The position numbers and the translations under genes are program-made. Under the pieces are notes generated by a model that had not been told where the DNA came from, searched no databases, and saw only the letters and a program-made list of their open reading frames with translations. Below are positions 1 through 6,028 of a stretch of DNA of 7,087 bases, piece after piece. Source of the DNA: Spirochaetaceae bacterium (GTDB taxonomy: Bacteria > Spirochaetota > Spirochaetia > UBA9216); NCBI GenBank assembly GCA_028527945.1, contig JAQQAK010000376.1, positions 1 through 7,087 on the forward strand. The letters run 5' to 3'. Numbering within the stretch: the first letter of the stretch is position 1; every line of letters begins with the position of its first letter.

Positions 1-408
1 TAATTCTGTAAGAGCTCCTGATAAAAATCTGCTGTTTTCTGTTACCTTTGCTGCCAGTTTTTCTTCTTGGCGTGTAAGTTCTATTTCAGTTTTTCTGATT
101 CCGGACATATAATAAAGTACATTTTTAAGACTTCCTTCTATGGAGTCTTCTTCTATGCTGGAAAGAAAGTTTTGCATTTCTTCAAAGTCCTGTGCATAAA
201 AAGCTTTAATAGCTTTAATAATCTTGTACCAATCTTCAGTTTCCGGATCCTGTTGTAATAATTCAAGTTTTTCAAGCGTTCCGGGGTTGCTCATGCCGTT
301 TGTTACTGCTTCAAAAGCATCGCTCACTATTGTGGACGGAAATACCCCGTTAACTGAAACTCTGTCTGAGTTGTTCGTAGCGATCAATATGTCCTCTCTG
401 CTTGTCAT
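1..408 (-). CDS. Unrecognised helical protein, N-terminal 136 residues (runs off left edge)
   Basis: The frame is open from an ATG at 408-406 to base 1 and is cut by the window edge. The protein begins MTSREDILIATNNSDR and has no signal peptide or membrane segment, so it is probably cytoplasmic. From about residue 50 it is rich in Glu, Lys and Leu and looks wholly helical. The stretch WYKIIKAIKAFYAQDFEEM, with a second helix pair after it, is reminiscent of TPR or alpha-solenoid packing, but no repeat is clear enough to name. Residues 110-136 (charged, ELTRQEEKLAAK) could start a coiled coil. I do not recognise the family. No Shine-Dalgarno sequence precedes the ATG; the frame stays open upstream to a TAA at 441-439, with a CTG as the only other near-start. 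A TTGACA promoter sits just upstream, so the ATG at 408 is the best choice. It is separated from the upstream same-strand gene by a terminator, so it is its own transcription unit. Confidence 0.75.
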   Translation of the reverse strand, partial: MTSREDILIATNNSDRVSVNGVFPSTIVSDAFEAVTNGMSNPGTLEKLELLQQDPETEDWYKIIKAIKAFYAQDFEEMQNFLSSIEEDSIEGSLKNVLYYMSGIRKTEIELTRQEEKLAAKVTENSRFLSGALTEL

Positions 409-431
409 AGTTAGTATATTCAGGGAAATAT

Positions 432-460
432 AGGCTAATTAAAAGGTGAGGTTCTGTCAA
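432..460 (-). promoter_or_regulatory. Sigma-70-type promoter for the gene starting at 408
   Basis: On the minus strand there is a perfect TTGACA at 460-455, then a 17-base spacer, then TAGCCT at 437-432, which keeps the first, second and last positions of the -10 consensus. The start of transcription would be near 425, leaving a leader of under 20 bases without a Shine-Dalgarno sequence. The -35 box lies inside a palindrome, TTCTGT-CA-ACAGAA (452-465), which could be an operator. The -10 is mediocre, so this is a prediction from spacing and the -35 match. Confidence 0.45.
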
Positions 461-575
461 CAGAAAATTCAAAACTATAGCAATTAAAATCTGCCAATTT
501 TTTAAAAAATAAATTTTATAAAAAATCGTCTTTGCTTATTAAGATAAGGTTAGAGTCTAAAACCTGTTTAATAAA

Positions 576-632
576 ATAACCTCAGAGGCTCTTTAAAACC
601 CAACCGGGTTTTGAAAGAGGCTCTGAGGTTAT
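576..632 (-). terminator. Long rho-independent terminator after the HD-GYP-like gene
   Basis: Arms at 576-601 and 606-632 pair almost perfectly around the four-base loop AACC, with one mismatch and one bulged base. The core nearest the loop is CCC/GGG. Read on the minus strand, the stem begins about 45 bases after the TAA of the HD-GYP-like gene and is followed by TTATTTTATT, a T-rich tail. The plus-strand side lacks a T-run, so it works best for leftward transcription. At roughly 26 base pairs the stem is longer than most terminators. Confidence 0.75.
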
Positions 633-677
633 ATACTTCTTGTCTGAGATAAGTTTATCTAAAAAATTGATAGTATA

Positions 678-1835
678 TTAGTTGCTTGGAAGTTTTGCTC
701 TTATGTCATCAACTTCTATTCTGGTTAAAGCTCGATCTATCAAAACATCATCATCTTCAGATGTCTGGAGAATCGGAGTGTTTACATAATAAGTCATATT
801 GTGATCAAATACCATTTTGAGAGTTGGATATTTTGGTGTTGCTGAGTTTGTAGCACTAACTACACCAATTGAGCCGTCTGTCATAAGAACATAAGTTCCT
901 ATAGGGTATACTGTGAGTGTTAATAAAAGAATACGAAGAATCCTTTCATCATATTTTTTACCTTTTTCTTTTATGAGATCCAGCATTCCTGAGTGTCCAT
1001 CCAGATTCGCTCTAAACGGTCTTTTAGATACCGCGGCACAATAAGAACTTGCCACAGATACAATCTTACCGTATAGACTTATTTTATCTCCGGTAATTCC
1101 TCTGGGGTATCCTGTTCCATCAACATTCTCTCTATGCTCAAGAATAGCCAGTGCTATTGGTAACGGAAAGTCCGCAGCCTTGAGAGCTCTAAATCCGAGA
1201 ACAGGAAACAATGTTATACTTTTTTTCTGTTCAGGGGTTAATTCTTTATCAGAATAAAAAACAGATTGTGGAATCTGCATTGAACCAAGTCTGTGAAGAA
1301 GTGCCGCGACTCCAATTTCTATCTGTTTATGAGCCGGAAGTTTTAATATTTCTCCCATAGCTATTGATAGGATTGCAGTTTTAACAGATTGTTTAACACT
1401 GAAATCATAATTTTCTGAATCAAGTTCTGTAAAATTCAGCAGAGAAGATCTATGAGTTTTGTACATCTGAATTATGTCTTTTACATGTTCAGAAATTGTT
1501 GACAGCCTAAGGGTGTTTCCTTCCTTAAAGCCTTCAAAGGTTTTCTTTACAAACGCGCATATTTCTTCAAAGAACGCGGCCGCTTCCAACTCACTTTCTG
1601 TTGCTGTGTTATCCTGTTTTAGAAGCATACCTTCAGCATCAGCTCCGCTCATGATCTCTGTAAAAATAGGAGCCCCTTCAGCAAAGATTGTTTTAAAGCC
1701 CCATTGTTCAAGTCTGTTTTTTAGCTCAGGGAGTACAGGAGTATCAGGATTGACTAGTATATAGTCTTTTTCCAAATAGATGTTTTCAGAGCAGAATGCC
1801 TTGTTTGGAATACCCTCTAATGCTATCTCGTTCAT
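678..1835 (-). CDS. HD-GYP family protein with a degenerate active site
   Basis: This 385-residue cytoplasmic protein has the fold signature of HD-GYP domains, which normally hydrolyse c-di-GMP using a bound metal pair. Residues about 24-55 form a short alpha/beta segment (YILVNPDTP, then a WGF turn) seen in spirochaete relatives. Residues about 145-310 are the HD-GYP region, and about 311-385 are a short tail (YPIGTYVLMTDGS). The GYP motif is intact (DGTGYP, 239-244), as is the RPFR segment at 272-275. The metal ligands are mostly gone: the first His is Q149, HD is H181-R182 with Ser185 for the usual Lys, the HP motif is F210-P211, the HH pair is H234-R235, and the later AD and DA aspartates are S263 and C266. 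It is therefore probably a non-catalytic c-di-GMP binder or protein-interaction module (inference). The ATG is preceded by GAGGA five bases upstream. It is divergent from the membrane protein at 1938. Confidence 0.9.
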   Translation of the reverse strand: MNEIALEGIPNKAFCSENIYLEKDYILVNPDTPVLPELKNRLEQWGFKTIFAEGAPIFTEIMSGADAEGMLLKQDNTATESELEAAAFFEEICAFVKKTFEGFKEGNTLRLSTISEHVKDIIQMYKTHRSSLLNFTELDSENYDFSVKQSVKTAILSIAMGEILKLPAHKQIEIGVAALLHRLGSMQIPQSVFYSDKELTPEQKKSITLFPVLGFRALKAADFPLPIALAILEHRENVDGTGYPRGITGDKISLYGKIVSVASSYCAAVSKRPFRANLDGHSGMLDLIKEKGKKYDERILRILLLTLTVYPIGTYVLMTDGSIGVVSATNSATPKYPTLKMVFDHNMTYYVNTPILQTSEDDDVLIDRALTRIEVDDIRAKLPSN

Positions 1836-1866
1836 TAAGTTCCTCGTTTACCCCTATGAATATTGA

Positions 1867-1883
1867 AGTATAATTAGTATAAT
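1867..1883. promoter_or_regulatory. Overlapping divergent -10 boxes in tandem 9-bp repeats
   Basis: AGTATAATT (1867-1875) is followed directly by AGTATAATA (1876-1884). On the plus strand each gives a perfect TATAAT (1869-1874 and 1878-1883). On the minus strand each gives TATACT. The box at 1869-1874 has a 4-of-6 -35 match, TTTACC (1847-1852), at 16 bases. No strong -35 is visible for the second plus box or for the leftward HD-GYP-like gene. The region therefore probably contains the start sites of both divergent genes, whose transcription would interfere. Which box is used in each direction cannot be decided from sequence. Confidence 0.45.
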
Positions 1884-1891
1884 ACGGTCTT

Positions 1892-1916
1892 ATAGGTAAG
1901 GAAAACCCTTACTTAT
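1892..1916. repeat. 25-bp imperfect palindrome between divergent genes (candidate operator or 5' stem-loop)
   Basis: Arms ATAGGTAAGG (1892-1901) and CCTTACTTAT (1907-1916) flank the loop AAAAC, with one G-T mismatch among ten pairs. For leftward transcription it occupies the -35 region of the HD-GYP-like gene. For rightward transcription from the TATAAT at 1878-1883 it would form a hairpin at the very 5' end of the mRNA, ten bases ahead of the GGAG ribosome site. Either a repressor site or an mRNA-stabilising stem fits. Confidence 0.4.
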
Positions 1917-1937
1917 TAAATTATTGGAGTATTTTAC

Positions 1938-2735
1938 TTGAAATTCAAATTAATTTTATTATCTTTTAATATTCTTATTGTTTTATCTTTCTTAATTGTA
2001 TTTCTTTTACCGTTTTTTATTCTTGGAGCGGATTATTCTGCTGATTATTGGCATAACAGCTGGTATTTGTCTATTGGCTTTGTATTAGTCATTGGTCTTA
2101 TCAACTCTGTATATTTTATTAACAAAAAGCTTCTTGTTTGTCTTGAGAATGAGGATTGGCAAGGTCTTAAGAATTTGCTTGATAATTATATCTTTGAAAA
2201 AAACAAGTATAAAGGAATTTATATAAAGCTTTATATAAACGCAAGTATTGCTACTTCATCAATAAATGATATCAAACGTCTTGAAGCCAGACTTAGAGAG
2301 TCGGCTCCTTCCAAAGTAAGTGCTTTTGCTCTTCCGCTAGGAATGCCGTATCTTCTTGAAGGCGAGCCTGTAGCCATGAAAAACTTTTACGGAGAGTTTA
2401 TCTCTGTAAAGACAGACTATTCTGGCTGGATAAAATGGAATTATTGTTTTGCCTTACTTTTGCTGAAAGAAACAGAAGAGGCTGTTTCAATTCTTACTGG
2501 TTTGGTAACTCCTCAAAAAGATAAACTTTTAAAATTATCCAGTCTTTATATGCTTTCTCCATTTTCTTCTGATTCTGAGGTTGGCGAAATTATCACAAAT
2601 GAAAAAGCTGCTCTTGCGTCTTCCATGACAAGAACTTTATTTACTAAAGAAGTGGATAAGCAACGCGAAAATGTCCAAATGCTGTTTTTATCAAAAATTT
2701 TAAATGAGGCACTTGATTGGCTTTATAGTACCTGA
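1938..2735 (+). CDS. Two-helix inner-membrane protein with a helical cytoplasmic domain, function unknown
   Basis: The 265-residue product starts with two hydrophobic helices, residues about 5-31 and 42-63. They are separated by a short acidic/aromatic loop (ADYSADYWHNS) that should face the periplasm. Lys2 and Lys4 before the first helix and Lys63-Lys64 after the second predict that both N-terminus and the long tail are cytoplasmic. Residues 65-265 look all-helical, with scattered features such as ENEDWQGLKNLLDNY and a LPLGMPYLLEGEP turn; TPR-like packing is possible but unproven. I do not recognise the family. The start is TTG at 1938, supported by GGAG at 1926-1929 with eight bases between; the frame closes at a TAA at 1917-1919 and offers no ATG or GTG nearby. 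It shares a divergent promoter region with the HD-GYP-like gene, so co-regulation with it is plausible. Confidence 0.8.
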   Translation: MKFKLILLSFNILIVLSFLIVFLLPFFILGADYSADYWHNSWYLSIGFVLVIGLINSVYFINKKLLVCLENEDWQGLKNLLDNYIFEKNKYKGIYIKLYINASIATSSINDIKRLEARLRESAPSKVSAFALPLGMPYLLEGEPVAMKNFYGEFISVKTDYSGWIKWNYCFALLLLKETEEAVSILTGLVTPQKDKLLKLSSLYMLSPFSSDSEVGEIITNEKAALASSMTRTLFTKEVDKQRENVQMLFLSKILNEALDWLYST

Positions 2736-2756
2736 GATGAATCTAATTCAGGTATT
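2727..2756 (+). terminator. Possible weak terminator hairpin overlapping the stop codon
   Basis: TACCTGA (2729-2735) pairs with TCAGGTA (2748-2754) around a 12-base loop, and one wobble and one A-T pair extend it outward. The TGA stop lies inside the left arm. The bases after it are AT-rich (CTAAAGTTTT) but not a clean T-run. It may end or weaken transcription before alaA, or it may be chance. Confidence 0.3.
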
Positions 2757-2812
2757 CTAAAGTTTTAAAAAATAAATTTTTAACTTCTATTTTTATACCA
2801 CCCATGATGGAT

Positions 2813-2825
2813 AAGGAAGGGGAGG
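2813..2825 (+). promoter_or_regulatory. Strong Shine-Dalgarno sequence deciding the GTG start of alaA
   Basis: AGGAAGGGGAGG is an extended purine tract ending four bases before GTG at 2830. It supports that GTG as the start and predicts efficient translation. The resulting N-terminus lines up with that of E. coli AlaA as I recall it. Confidence 0.7.
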
Positions 2826-2829
2826 TCCT

Positions 2830-4047
2830 GTGAAAACTTTTAATAAATCCCACAAGCTTGACAACGTCTGTTACGACATAAGAGGACCTGTTATGGCTGA
2901 AGCTGAGAGGCTACAGGCTGAAGGCGCAAATATTATGCGCCTAAATATAGGAAATACAGCCCCGTTTGGTTTGTATACACCAGATGAAGTTGTGCGAGAT
3001 ATGATAATGAACCTGAGAAGTTCTGAGGGATATAGTGATTCCAAGGGAATTTTTGCCGCGCGTAAAGCGGTAATGCATAATTGTCAGGAAAAAAATATTT
3101 CAGGAGTAGATGTTGATGATATCTACCTTGGAAATGGTGTTTCTGAGCTTATCCAGATGTCAATGAACGGGCTTCTCGACTCAGGAGATGAAGTACTTAT
3201 TCCTGCTCCTGATTACCCTTTATGGACAGCTTCTGTTACGCTTTCTGGAGGAACTGCTGTTCATTACATTTGTGATGAAGAATCTAACTGGTATCCTGAT
3301 ATCGAGGATATGAAGTCCAAAATAACGGACAAAACAAAGGCAATAGTTATTATAAGTCCTAATAACCCTACTGGCGCAGTTTATCCCCCTGAGGTTTTGG
3401 AAAAAATAATACAGCTCGCCAGAGAGCATGAGCTTATTATTTTTTCTGATGAAATCTACGATAAAATTCTTTATGAACAAAAAGCGTACGTATCTCCGGC
3501 CTCTTTATGTAATGATGTCTTTTTTATTACCTTTGGAGGTTTGTCCAAGGTTTACAGAGCTCCGGGATTCAGAGCCGGTTGGATGATTTTAAGTGGTAAC
3601 AAGAAAATTGCGACAGATTATATAGAAGGACTTAACATTCTTTCAAATATGAGATTGTGCAGTAATGTTCCGGCTCAGCACGCAATACAGACTAGCCTTG
3701 GTGGATTTCAGAGTATTGGAGAGCTTATTGTTCCTGGCGGAAGGCTGTATGAACAGCGTAATGTTGCCTGGAAGCTTTTAAATGATATCCCCGGTATTAG
3801 TTGTGTCCGGCCTGATGGAGCTTTATACTGTTTTCCGAAGATAGATACTGCAAAGTTTAATATTAAGGATGATATGCAGTTTATTCTTGATTTTCTTCGT
3901 AATAAGCATATACTGCTTGTTCAGGGGACAGGTTTTAACTGGCCGGAACCAGATCATTTCAGGCTTGTTTTTCTTCCGGCGGTAGAAGATTTGGAATGGG
4001 CTTTGTCTCAGATGAAAGATTTTCTTTCAACATACAGACAACAATAG
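2830..4047 (+). CDS. alaA: Glutamate-pyruvate aminotransferase AlaA
   Basis: This cytosolic PLP enzyme moves the amino group of glutamate to pyruvate, giving alanine and 2-oxoglutarate. At 405 residues it has the same length as E. coli AlaA, and from memory it tracks that protein along its whole length: SHKLDNVCYDIRGPV at the N-terminus, YLGNGVSELI, PAPDYPLWTA, and VPAQHAIQTSLGG. It is a fold-type I class I/II aminotransferase. The PLP-binding Lys is K240 in GLSK. Supporting residues are N179 in PNNPTGA, D207 and Y210 in SDEIYDKILY, and the substrate-carboxylate Arg R378 in DHFRLVF. No residue expected for catalysis is missing. The start is GTG with a strong Shine-Dalgarno site. It is followed after 23 bases by gltX, so the two are probably co-transcribed; both use glutamate. 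A broader aspartate-type specificity is possible, but the resemblance to AlaA is the best guide. Confidence 0.9.
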   Translation: MKTFNKSHKLDNVCYDIRGPVMAEAERLQAEGANIMRLNIGNTAPFGLYTPDEVVRDMIMNLRSSEGYSDSKGIFAARKAVMHNCQEKNISGVDVDDIYLGNGVSELIQMSMNGLLDSGDEVLIPAPDYPLWTASVTLSGGTAVHYICDEESNWYPDIEDMKSKITDKTKAIVIISPNNPTGAVYPPEVLEKIIQLAREHELIIFSDEIYDKILYEQKAYVSPASLCNDVFFITFGGLSKVYRAPGFRAGWMILSGNKKIATDYIEGLNILSNMRLCSNVPAQHAIQTSLGGFQSIGELIVPGGRLYEQRNVAWKLLNDIPGISCVRPDGALYCFPKIDTAKFNIKDDMQFILDFLRNKHILLVQGTGFNWPEPDHFRLVFLPAVEDLEWALSQMKDFLSTYRQQ

Positions 4048-4070
4048 AAGATAGATGATAGAGGTAAGCT

Positions 4071-5540
4071 ATGAGTGTAAGAGTTAGATATGCTCCCTCT
4101 CCAACAGGGCTGCAGCATATTGGCGGTGTACGAACCGCTCTTTTTAATTATTTTTTCGCCAAAAGTCAGGGTGGAAAGTTTATTTTAAGAGTAGAAGATA
4201 CTGATAGAGAACGATACAGTGATGAATCTCTTCAGGATTTATATGATACATTTAATTGGCTTGGAATTGAATGGGATGAAGGTCCTGACAAGGGTGGTGA
4301 ATATGGCCCTTATGTTCAGTCCGAAAGATTTGATCTTTATAAAAAATATGCTCAACAGCTTGTAGATGAGGGAAAAGCTTACAAATGTTATTGTACCGCG
4401 GAAAGGCTTGAGAATCTTAGAGCGGAACAGCAGAAAGATAAAAAGTCTCAGCAGGGCTATGATCGTCATTGCCGTGAATTGACCGCTGAACAGCAGGCCG
4501 AATATGAGGCTCAGGGAATTAAACCTGTCATCAGGTTTAAAGTTCCTCTTGAAGGTAAGACTGTATTTAATGACGTTATTTTAGGTGATGTAAAACGAAA
4601 AAATAAAGATATCAGTCCTGATCCTGTTTTATTAAAATCTGATGGTTTTCCAACCTATCATTTGGCAAATATTATTGATGATCATTTTATGAAAATTTCT
4701 CATATAATGAGGGCTCAGGAGTGGCTGCCATCAGGGGCTTTACATGTTCTTTTATATGAAGCATTTGGGTGGGAGCCTCCTGCTTATTGTCATCTTCCTA
4801 TGGTTATGGGTAAGGACGGACAGAAGCTTTCAAAACGTCACGGCTCAACTAGCCTCAGAGATTTTATTGCAAAAGGTTATCTTCCAGAGGCTTTGATAAA
4901 TTATGTTTCGCTTGTTGGATGGTCTTATGATGATTCACGCGAGTTTTTTGAGAAGGAAGATCTTGAAAAGCTTTTTGTTCTTGAAAAACTGAACAAGGCT
5001 CCTGGTGTATTTGATTACAAGAAGCTTGACTGGTTTAATGGTCAGTATATAAGAAAACTCAGCGATGAGGATCTAAAATCAAAGATTGTTCCATACCTTC
5101 AGGATGCGGGAAGGGTGAACAATCCTCCAACATCAGAGCAGGAGAACATGCTTGATGGGCTTATTCCTATAGTAAAAGAACGGTTAAAGCTTCTGTCTGA
5201 CATTGTTCCCATGACATCTTTTCTTTTTGGGGATCTTGCAGAATACCCTGTAGAGGATCTTGTTCCAAAGAAAAAAGATACCTCAGCAGCTCTTGATATA
5301 TTAAAACTTGGACGTTCTTTAATTGAAAAGATGACAGAACTTGATGATGAGCAGCTTGAAGAAGAGTTTAAGGCTCTTTCAGAGTCAAGCAGCTACAAGC
5401 TTGGTGATCTTCTATCTCCGCTTCGTGTTGCGGTAACCGGAAGTCGGGTTTCTCCACCGCTATTTGCTTCTATCAGGCTTCTTGGTCTTGATAAGGCTCT
5501 TGAAAGAATTGATTCTGCTATGGTGATATTAGATAAATAG
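4071..5540 (+). CDS. gltX: Glutamyl-tRNA synthetase
   Basis: This class I aminoacyl-tRNA synthetase charges tRNA-Glu with glutamate in the cytoplasm. At 489 residues it has normal family length. The Rossmann-fold catalytic core opens with RYAPSPTGLQHIGG, where H16-I-G-G19 is the HIGH signature. The KMSKS-type loop is K252-L-S-K-R256. The FILRVEDTDRERYS segment is the usual glutamate-binding and ATP-site stretch. C106, C108 and C134 (in YKCYC and YDRHCR) resemble the zinc-binding knuckle of some GluRS enzymes; zinc binding is inferred. From about residue 330 on is the helical anticodon-binding half, ending with the typical PLRVAVTGSRVSPPLF and a LLG motif. Whether it also charges tRNA-Gln cannot be told here. 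The ATG has GAGG six bases upstream. It lies 23 bases after alaA and is followed by a hairpin. Confidence 0.97.
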   Translation: MSVRVRYAPSPTGLQHIGGVRTALFNYFFAKSQGGKFILRVEDTDRERYSDESLQDLYDTFNWLGIEWDEGPDKGGEYGPYVQSERFDLYKKYAQQLVDEGKAYKCYCTAERLENLRAEQQKDKKSQQGYDRHCRELTAEQQAEYEAQGIKPVIRFKVPLEGKTVFNDVILGDVKRKNKDISPDPVLLKSDGFPTYHLANIIDDHFMKISHIMRAQEWLPSGALHVLLYEAFGWEPPAYCHLPMVMGKDGQKLSKRHGSTSLRDFIAKGYLPEALINYVSLVGWSYDDSREFFEKEDLEKLFVLEKLNKAPGVFDYKKLDWFNGQYIRKLSDEDLKSKIVPYLQDAGRVNNPPTSEQENMLDGLIPIVKERLKLLSDIVPMTSFLFGDLAEYPVEDLVPKKKDTSAALDILKLGRSLIEKMTELDDEQLEEEFKALSESSSYKLGDLLSPLRVAVTGSRVSPPLFASIRLLGLDKALERIDSAMVILDK

Positions 5541-5551
5541 ATTTTATATTG

Positions 5552-5590
5552 TACGGGAATATTAAGACTAAGGTTTTTAATATTCCCGTA
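5552..5590 (+). terminator. Hairpin between convergent gltX and the small DUF3395-like gene
   Basis: TACGGGAATATTAA (5552-5565) and its exact complement (5577-5590) form a perfect 14-bp stem with an 11-base loop. It lies 12 bases after the gltX stop and 42 bases after the stop of the convergent gene, so it could serve both. Neither side has a long T-run; the plus side continues ACTGTTGTTGT. It probably acts as a bidirectional terminator or as a 3'-end stabiliser. Confidence 0.6.
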
Positions 5591-5631
5591 ACTGTTGTTG
5601 TAACACCGCAATGTAGGTATTCTATTAGTTT

Positions 5632-5886
5632 TTAATTTGCTGCAAAATCGATAGTTTGGTCTTCTTTACAGGCGTAACGATATGGAGTTCCATCTCTATG
5701 TACAATTGCACCAAAATGCTTTCCATGACCTGGTGCAGGGTCTCCAAAGGTTTTATTATTAATTGGTATTGTTGCCTCACCTCTATTAAGCATATCCATT
5801 AATACTTTTGTGACATCTTTTACTTCACTCTTTCCTCCATCTTGAGTCAAGGCTCCATAAACTGCAAAATCGACTTTAAAATCCAT
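5632..5886 (-). CDS. Small DUF3395/DnaJ-C11-C-terminal-like domain protein
   Basis: The 84-residue product has no signal peptide or membrane helix and should be cytoplasmic. It shows the pattern I associate with small bacterial domains related to DUF3395: YG at 10-11, DVT at 24-26, IPINN at 40-44, FGDPAPG at 47-53, then KHFGAIV, DG at 65-66 and a closing E-x-x-T-I-D-F at 75-81. The predicted fold is a compact beta-rich domain. In eukaryotes a related domain ends DnaJ-like C11 proteins; in bacteria its role is unknown, and here it stands alone instead of being attached to a larger protein. A single Cys (C73) is present. The start is well fixed: GGAGGA lies six bases before the ATG. It converges on gltX and diverges from the response regulator, so it appears to be a single-gene unit. 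The family link is from memory and needs a profile search. Confidence 0.85.
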   Translation of the reverse strand: MDFKVDFAVYGALTQDGGKSEVKDVTKVLMDMLNRGEATIPINNKTFGDPAPGHGKHFGAIVHRDGTPYRYACKEDQTIDFAAN

Positions 5887-5915
5887 TCTTTTCCTCCATT
5901 AAAAATTTTAATATC

Positions 5916-5943
5916 TATATAAATATAAACAGACTCTTGTGAA
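5916..5943 (-). promoter_or_regulatory. Probable promoter of the small DUF3395-like gene
   Basis: On the minus strand TTCACA (5943-5938) matches the -35 consensus at five of six positions. TATATA (5921-5916) follows after 16 bases, with TATAGA as an alternative at 18. This leaves a short AT-rich leader before the strong GGAGGA ribosome site. The -35 lies within a small imperfect inverted repeat (CAGACTC-TTGT-GAATCTG, 5930-5947). Confidence 0.4.
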
Positions 5944-5960
5944 TCTGATATGAATGCAAA

Positions 5961-5977
5961 GTAAACAGTAAGTTAAC
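5961..5977 (+). promoter_or_regulatory. Possible OmpR-type direct repeat upstream of the response regulator promoter
   Basis: GTAAAC (5961-5966) and GTTAAC (5972-5977) are near-identical half-sites spaced 11 bases start to start. That spacing is typical of OmpR/PhoB-family binding sites, and the pair sits 17 to 33 bases above the -35 box. It could be where the regulator acts on its own promoter or on the divergent gene. Two short AT-rich half-sites can arise by chance. Confidence 0.2.
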
Positions 5978-5993
5978 AAAAAAAATAAATGTG

Positions 5994-6022
5994 TTGACAT
6001 AACTTTTATTCAACAAAATAAT
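5994..6022 (+). promoter_or_regulatory. Strong promoter of the response regulator, start site at the ATG
   Basis: A perfect TTGACA (5994-5999), a 17-base spacer and AATAAT (6017-6022, five of six) make the best promoter in the window. Six bases after the -10 comes the A of the ATG at 6029, so the transcript is predicted to begin at or next to the start codon. TGTTGA (5992-5997) and TCAACA (6010-6015) form a dyad over the -35 and spacer, a possible repressor or autoregulatory site. Confidence 0.6.
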
Positions 6023-6028
6023 TAGTTT

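Noticed and set aside
413..418. TATACT just before the ATG at 408 as a -10 box
   Set aside because: It is 36 bases from the TTGACA and would place the transcript start inside or after the start codon.
67..433. Two plus-strand reading frames of 63 and 69 codons
   Set aside because: They lie antisense to the minus-strand partial gene, which has the better composition and a promoter; neither has a ribosome site or recognisable content.
1474..1764. 96-codon plus-strand frame within the HD-GYP-like gene
   Set aside because: It is antisense to a recognised gene, Ser/Val-rich by codon mirroring, and has no ribosome site.
500..2780. The same 18-base AT-only string at 500-517 and 2763-2780
   Set aside because: Runs of A and T recur by chance in AT-rich spacers; there is no flanking similarity to suggest a mobile or regulatory repeat.
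2761..2785. AT-rich near-palindrome (AGTT...AACT) before alaA
   Set aside because: The stem is nearly all A-T with a bulge, so it would be unstable; no clear function.
5393..5611. 72-codon minus-strand frame over the gltX end and hairpin
   Set aside because: It overlaps conserved gltX C-terminal coding sequence and a terminator stem, so it is a shadow frame.
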